Of a DNA stretch of 64,000 bases, positions 59,045 to 64,000 are shown piece by piece. Below the pieces are notes generated by a model. The model searched no databases. It was not told the origin of the DNA and was given only the letters and a program-made list of their open reading frames with translations. The position numbers and the translations under genes are program-made. Positions within the stretch are counted from its first letter, which is position 1; each line of letters opens with the position of its first letter. Source of the DNA: Auanema rhodensis (Eukaryota > Nematoda > Chromadorea > Rhabditida > Rhabditidae); NCBI GenBank assembly GCA_964057225.1, contig OZ059895.1, positions 10,602,001 through 10,666,000 of the forward strand. The letters run 5' to 3'.

Positions 59045-59218
59045 ATGATGACGAACTGGAAATGGATCATGCCGCTTGTAGCCGTGATTGCCGCTGCTAT
59101 ATACTTCCTCTCTACTTCTGCTTCATTCTTCATGCCAGCTCTTATATCGGTCATACTTTCCTACTGCTGTTTGGAAAAAACCAGCAATCCCCCGGTTGCA
59201 GTATCAGGAAATGCCTGA
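59045..59218 (+). CDS. 57-residue two-helix membrane protein frame, array unit 2
   Basis: Identical length and layout to unit 1, with a few replacements (IAAAIYFL, YCCLEKTSNPPVAVSGNA). An in-frame extension upstream, without an ATG, reads NYITNTEAQTVEDKRKNGIA and stays open back to about 58,943. The Trp-x-Trp before the first helix is constant. Confidence 0.5.
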   Translation: MMTNWKWIMPLVAVIAAAIYFLSTSASFFMPALISVILSYCCLEKTSNPPVAVSGNA

Positions 59219-59566
59219 TTAAATTACATTTCACCCATTTACCTAGTACATATATTAAGATATCTGATTACAATATTAAGATATCTGAATACAATTTCAA
59301 GAAATTACCGATCATTATTTTATTATTGCGCAACACTAACCCTCCCATTGTATCAACTTTCTACACAACATCAAACCATATATAAACTCGAAGATACGAG
59401 CCATTTTTCACTCTTAATTTAATTCTACCACTGAACCTATACCGATCTCATAATAAACTCTTCTCATTTAACTAACTGATTGGATTCGCCACTAACTCAT
59501 ATTATCCCCATTAACCGGGGAACAACCGAGTATAGACGCTTGTCATGGGGAACATTAAAACACAAA

Positions 59567-59679
59567 CATACCACGTTGAAAGTACGCTATCCTGTCCAAT
59601 CTGGCACGTCAAGCAAAGTTGGGCCTGGTTAGTAGTTGGTTCAGAGATGGCTTGGGAATCCCGGGTACCGTAAGCTTTT
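59567..59679 (+). rRNA. 5S-rRNA-like sequence, full-length copy 2
   Basis: Same extent as copy 1, with substitutions (AGTACGCTATCCTGTCCAAT, TTCAGAGATGGCTTGG) that touch the internal promoter. The terminator TTTT is kept. As in copy 1, the 5' helix strand is absent. Confidence 0.6.
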
Positions 59680-60103
59680 CAAACTTTTTTAACGATCCTA
59701 ACACGTTGAAAGTACGCCATGCAGTTGATTTTCAATTTTATCTCTTCCGCAACAAATGTTTTCAATTTTCAAGCAGTTTTACTTAGATAGCTCAACCCAA
59801 GGCAACAAATTATCTTTAATTTTATTTCTATATTGCAGTTACGAACCAGTAGTTAATGAACCTTCATTTTAACTTTACTGTTTCTATCGTTTTCCTATCG
59901 TAACAAACATTGTTTAAACACTATACAACTGTGAAACCTTTTTTAATTTATTGTATTTTGAGCTCATAAGATTTGATATCATCGAGGGATTTAGATGGAA
60001 CGTGGAAACTTACATAACTAACACAGAAGCTCGAACAGTGGAAGACGAAGGAAAAAATGGAATCGCACTAGAACTACCTCATATAGAACTAATATATGAT
60101 ATA

Positions 60104-60277
60104 ATGATGACAAACTGGAAATGGATCATGCCGCTTGTAGCCGTGATTGCCGCTGTTAAATACTTCCTCTCTACTTCTGCTTCATTCTTCATGCCAGCTC
60201 TTATATCGGTCATACTTTTCTACTGCTGTTTGGAAAAAACCAGCAATCCCCCTGTTGCAGTATCAGGAAATGCCTAA
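60104..60277 (+). CDS. 57-residue two-helix membrane protein frame, array unit 3
   Basis: Same length, ending TAA instead of TGA. A Lys replaces a hydrophobic residue in the first helix (IAAVKYFL), which would weaken it. The same frame is open upstream to about 59,951 (FELIRFDIIEGFRWNVETYI), again without an ATG. Confidence 0.5.
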   Translation: MMTNWKWIMPLVAVIAAVKYFLSTSASFFMPALISVILFYCCLEKTSNPPVAVSGNA

Positions 60278-60754
60278 TTAAATTACATTTCACCTATTGA
60301 CTTAGTAGATATTTTAAGATATCTGATTACAATATTAAGATATCTGAATACAATTTCAAGAAAATACCGATCATTATCTTATTATTGCGCAACACTAACC
60401 CTCCCATTGTATCAACTTTCTACACAACCAAAAACCATATATAAGCTCGAAGATACGAGCCATTTTTCACTCTTAATTTAATTCTACCACTGAACCTATA
60501 CCGATCTTATAATAAACTCTTCTCATTCAACTAACTGTTTGGATTCGCCACTAACTCATATTATTTCCATTAACCGGGGAACAACCGAGTATAGACGCTT
60601 GTCATTGGGAACATTAAAACACAAACATACCTCTTCCGTAATAAATGTTTTCAATTTTCAAGCAGTTTTACTTAGATAGCTCAACCCAAGGCAGCAAATT
60701 ATCTTCAATCTTATTCCTATATTACAGTAATGAACCAGTAGTTAATGAACCTTC

Positions 60755-60814
60755 ATGGCCCGGTTAGTACTTGCATCGGAGACAGCTTAGAAATCCCGGG
60801 TGCCGTAAGCTTCT
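60755..60814 (+). pseudogene. 5S-like 3' half
   Basis: Starts at GGCCCGGTTAGTACTTGC, which keeps the ACTTG of normal 5S here, and ends GTGCCGTAAGCTTC. The terminator is interrupted by a C. Confidence 0.6.
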
Positions 60815-61001
60815 CAAATTTTTTTAACGATCATAACACGTTGAAAGTACGCCATGCAGCTGATTTTCAATTTTATCTCTTCCGTAATAAATGTTTTCAA
60901 TTTTCAAGCAGTTTTACTTAGATAGCTCAACCCACGGCAGCAAATTATCTTCAATCTTATTCCTATATTACAGTTATAAACCAGAAGTTAATGAACCTTC
61001 A

Positions 61002-61059
61002 TGGCCCGGTTAGTAGTTGAATCGGAGACGGCTTGGGAATCCCGGTTGCCTTAGCTTTT
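61002..61059 (+). pseudogene. 5S-like 3' half
   Basis: Starts at GGCCCGGTTAGTAGTTGA and ends CCCGGTTGCCTTAGCTTTT. Confidence 0.6.
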
Positions 61060-61741
61060 CAAATTTTTTTAACAATCATAACACGTTGAAAGTACGCCAT
61101 GCAGGTGATTTTCAATTTTATCTCTTCCGTAATAACGCTTGTCATTGGGAATATTAAATAGACGCTTGTCATTGGGAATATTAAAACACAAACATACCTC
61201 TTCCGTAATAAATGTTTTCAATTTTCGAGCAGTTTTACTTTTGCAGTATCAGGAAATGCCTAATTAAATTACATTTCACCTATTGACTTAGTAGATATTT
61301 TAAGATATCTGATTACAATATTAAGATATCTGAATACAATTTCAAGAAAATACCGATCATTATCGTATTATTGCGCAACACTAACCCTCCCATTGTATCA
61401 ACTTTCTACACAACCAAAAACCATATATAAGCTCGAAGATACGAGCCATTTTTCACTCTTAATTTAATTCTACCACTGAACCTATACCGATCTTATAATA
61501 AACTCTTCTCATTCAACTAACTGTTTGGATTCGCCACTAACTCATATTATCCCCATTAACCGGGGAACAACCGAGTATAGACGCTTGTCATTGGGAACAT
61601 TAAAACACAAACATACCTCTTCCGTAATAAATGTTTTCAATTTTCAAGCAGTCTTACTTAGATAGCTAAACCCAAGGCAGCAAATTATCTTCAATCTTAT
61701 TCCTATATTACAGTTATGAACCAGTAGTTAATGAACCTCCA

Positions 61742-61800
61742 TGGCCCGGTTAGTAGTTGGATCGGAAACGGCTTGGGAATCCCGGATGGCATAAGCTTTT
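61742..61800 (+). pseudogene. 5S-like 3' half
   Basis: Starts at GGCCCGGTTAGTAGTTGG and ends CCCGGATGGCATAAGCTTTT. Confidence 0.6.
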
Positions 61801-62224
61801 CAAATTTTTTTAACAATCATAACACGTTGAAAGTACGCCATGCAGCTGATTTTTAATTTAATCTCTTCCGTAACAAATGTTTTCAATTTTCTAGCAGTCT
61901 TACTTAGATAGCTAAACCCAAGGCAGCAAATTATCTTTAATCTTATTTCTATATAACAGCTATGAACCAGCAGTCAATGAACCTTCATCTTAACTTTACT
62001 GTTTCTATCTTTTTCCTATCGTAACAAACATTGTTGAAACACTATACAACTGTGAAACCTTTTTTAATTTATTGTATTTGGATCTCATAAGATTTGATAT
62101 CATCGAGGAATTTAGATGTAACGTAGAAAATTACATAACTAACACAGAAGCTCAAACAGTGGAAGATGAAGGAAAAAATGGAATCGCACTGGAACTACCT
62201 CATATAGGACCAATATAGGATGTA

Positions 62225-62398
62225 ATGATGACGAACTGGAAATGGATAATGCCACTTGTAACCGTGATTACCGCTGCTATATACTTTCTCTCTACTTCTG
62301 CTTCATTCTTCATGCCAGCTCTTATATCGGTCATACTTTCCTACTGCTGTTTCGAAAAAACCAGCAATCCCCCTGTTGCAGTATCAAGAAATGTCTGA
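62225..62398 (+). CDS. 57-residue two-helix membrane protein frame, array unit 5
   Basis: Same length. The second ATG of the pair is used; the codon before it is changed. LVTVITAAIYFL in the first helix, YCCFEKTSNPPVAVSRNV at the end. A TAG just upstream closes the extension, yet the 57-codon core is unbroken. Confidence 0.5.
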   Translation: MMTNWKWIMPLVTVITAAIYFLSTSASFFMPALISVILSYCCFEKTSNPPVAVSRNV

Positions 62399-62746
62399 TT
62401 AAATTACATCTCACCCATTGACCTAGTACATATATAAAGATATCTGATTACAATATTAAGATATCTGAATACAATTTCAAGAAAATAACGATCATTATTT
62501 TATTATTGCGCAACACTAACTCTCCCATTGTATCAACTTTCTAAACAACATCAAACCATATATAAGCTCGAATATACGAGCCATTTTTTACTCTTAATTT
62601 AATTTCACCACTGAACCTATACCGATCTTATAATAAACTCTTCTCATTCAACTAACTGTTTGGATTTGCCACTAACTCATATTATCCCTATTAACCGGGG
62701 AACAACCGAGTATAGACGCTTGTCATTGGGAACATTAAAACACAAA

Positions 62747-62859
62747 CATACCACGTTCAAAGTACGCCATCCCGTCCAATCTGGCACGTCGAGCAAAGTT
62801 GGGCCTGGTTAGTAGTTGGATCGGAGACGGCTTGGAAATCCCGGGTGGCATAAGCTTTT
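62747..62859 (+). rRNA. 5S-rRNA-like sequence, full-length copy 3
   Basis: Same extent as copies 1 and 2. The A-box position reads GTCGAGCAAAGTTGGGCC and the C-box ATCGGAGACGGCTTGGAAAT. The terminator TTTT is kept. 5' helix strand absent. Confidence 0.6.
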
Positions 62860-63283
62860 CAAATTTTTTTAACGATCATAACACGTTGAAAGTACGCCAT
62901 GCAGCTGATTTTCAATTTGATCTCTTCCGTAACAAATGTTCTCAATTTTCAATCAGTTCTACTTAGATAGCTCAACCCAAGGCATCAAAATATCTTCAAT
63001 CTAATTTCTATATAACAGTTATAAACCAGCAGTCAATGAACCTTCATCTTAACTTTACTGTTTCTATCTTTTTCCTATCGTAACAAACATTGTTGAAACA
63101 CTATACAACTGTGAAACCTTTTTTAATTTATTGTATTTGGAGCTCATAAGATTTGATATCATCGAGGGATTTAGATGGAACGTGGAAATTTACATAACTA
63201 ACACAGAAGCTCGAACAGTGGAAGACGAAGGAAAAAATGGAATCGCACTAGAACTACCTCATATAGAACTAATATGTGATATA

Positions 63284-63457
63284 ATGATGACGAACTGGAA
63301 ATGGATAATGCCACTTGTAACCGTGATTGCCGCTGCTATATACTTTCTCTCTACTTCTGCTTCATTCTTCATGCCAGCTCTTATATCGGTCATACTTTCC
63401 TACTGCTGTTTAGAAAAAACCAGCAATCCCCCTGTTGCAGTATCAGGAAATGCCTAA
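63284..63457 (+). CDS. 57-residue two-helix membrane protein frame, array unit 6
   Basis: Same length, ending TAA. LVTVIAAAIYFL in the first helix. The upstream extension is open to about 63,131, as in unit 3. Confidence 0.5.
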   Translation: MMTNWKWIMPLVTVIAAAIYFLSTSASFFMPALISVILSYCCLEKTSNPPVAVSGNA

Positions 63458-63935
63458 TTGAATTACATTTCACCTATTGACTTAGTAGATATTTTAAGAT
63501 ATCTGATTACAATATTAAGATATCTGAATACAATTTTAAGAAAATACCGATCATTATCTTATTATTGCGCAACACTAACCCTCCCATTGTATCAACTTTC
63601 TAAACAACCTCAAACCATATAAAAGCTCGAATATACAAGCCATTTTTTACTCTTAATTTAATTCTACCACTGAACCTATACCGATCTTATAATAAACTCT
63701 TCTCATTCAACTAACTGTTTGGATTCGCCACTAACTCATATTATCCCCATTAACCGGGGAACACCCGAGTATAGACGCTTGTCATTGGGAACATTAAAAC
63801 ACAAACATACCTCTTCCGTAATAATTGTTTTCAATTTTCAAGCAGTCTTACTTAGATAGCTAAACCCAAGGCAGCAAATTATCTTCAATCTTATTCCTAT
63901 ATTACAGTTATGAACCAGTAGTTAATGAACCTCCA

Positions 63936-63994
63936 TGGCCCGGTTAGTAGTTGGATCGCAGACGGCTTGGGAATCCCGGATGGCATAAGCTTTT
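63936..63994 (+). pseudogene. 5S-like 3' half
   Basis: Starts at GGCCCGGTTAGTAGTTGG and ends GGATGGCATAAGCTTTT, nearly identical to the copy at 61,742; the surrounding short units are also alike. Confidence 0.6.
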
Positions 63995-64000
63995 CAAATT

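Larger units (their letters stand above)
57413..64000 (+). repeat. Tandem array, basic unit about 1,060 bp
   Basis: Marker acttagatagct occurs at 57,418, 57,663, 58,722, 59,781, 60,670, 60,916, 61,656, 61,902, 62,961 and about 63,850, with spacings of 245, 1,059, 1,059, 889, 246, 740, 246, 1,059 and 889. Full units contain, in order, a leader, a 57-codon frame, a TATA/hairpin/AATAAA block, a short ccattaaccgggg hairpin and a 5S-rRNA-like sequence. Short units of about 246 bp carry only the 3' half of the 5S-like part plus the leader. The unit at 60,916-61,656 lacks the frame except for its last codons. The array runs off the end of the window. Confidence 0.92.

Noticed and set aside
58000-59385. 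Frames starting MGYNDDELEMDHAAC in the 1,060-bp units
   Set aside because: Other-frame shadow of the 57-codon frame; they lack an intact equivalent in all units.
1-64000. tRNA genes and (TTAGG)n telomere repeats
   Set aside because: None seen on either strand; LTR primer-binding-like sites are too short to count as tRNA genes.

Overview
The window is eukaryotic nuclear DNA, most likely from an insect. It is AT-rich, with a large tandem satellite, decayed LTR retrotransposons, a Tc1-type transposon, split genes with very short GT..AG introns (about 30-76 nt) and a 5S-rRNA-like tandem array. The satellite monomer length (about 168 bp) and the micro-exon RING-finger gene would suit an aphid/phylloxera-type hemipteran, but that placement is inference and nothing here proves it.

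Layout. (1) 1-39,107 is a satellite of alternating A and B monomers (dimer about 335 bp) with higher-order repeats and one inverted islet (36,749-37,769). (2) 39,108-39,660 is a stray inverted copy of the last exon and 3' end of the gene at 47.3 kb. (3) 39,670-42,605 is older, diverged satellite in reverse orientation. (4) 42,611-46,793 holds a decayed Ty3/gypsy-type element on the minus strand with 234-bp LTRs and an extra LTR-leader copy. (5) 46,794-47,231 is a satellite scrap and a junction segment shared with 39.1 kb.

(6) 47,273-49,373 (minus) and 49,839-56,152 (plus) are two divergently arranged, micro-exon genes or gene remnants. The minus gene has a Cys/His exon and a Ser-rich exon. 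The plus gene has a SET-like N-terminal part, Cys-rich exons, several charged helical exons and a canonical C3HC4 RING at the C terminus. An LTR element sits in one of its introns and a Tc1 element in one of its exons. Both genes carry the pentamer CGGCT again and again, on the sense strand, in exons, in all three reading frames. This is the most striking unexplained signal in the window.

(7) 56,300-57,206 is a second gypsy RNase H/integrase fragment, followed by a satellite scrap (57,207-57,412). (8) 57,413-64,000 is a tandem array with a basic unit of about 1,060 bp. Each full unit holds an uninterrupted 57-codon two-helix membrane-protein frame, a TATA/hairpin/AATAAA block and a 5S-rRNA-like sequence; shortened units are interspersed.

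The two micro-exon genes look like members of one rapidly changing family sitting beside heterochromatin. Several breaks (in-frame stops, a one-base frameshift, transposon in an exon) suggest that at least the plus-strand copy is inactive now, unless some are assembly errors. All intron-exon boundaries are read by eye from GT/AG sites and reading phase.
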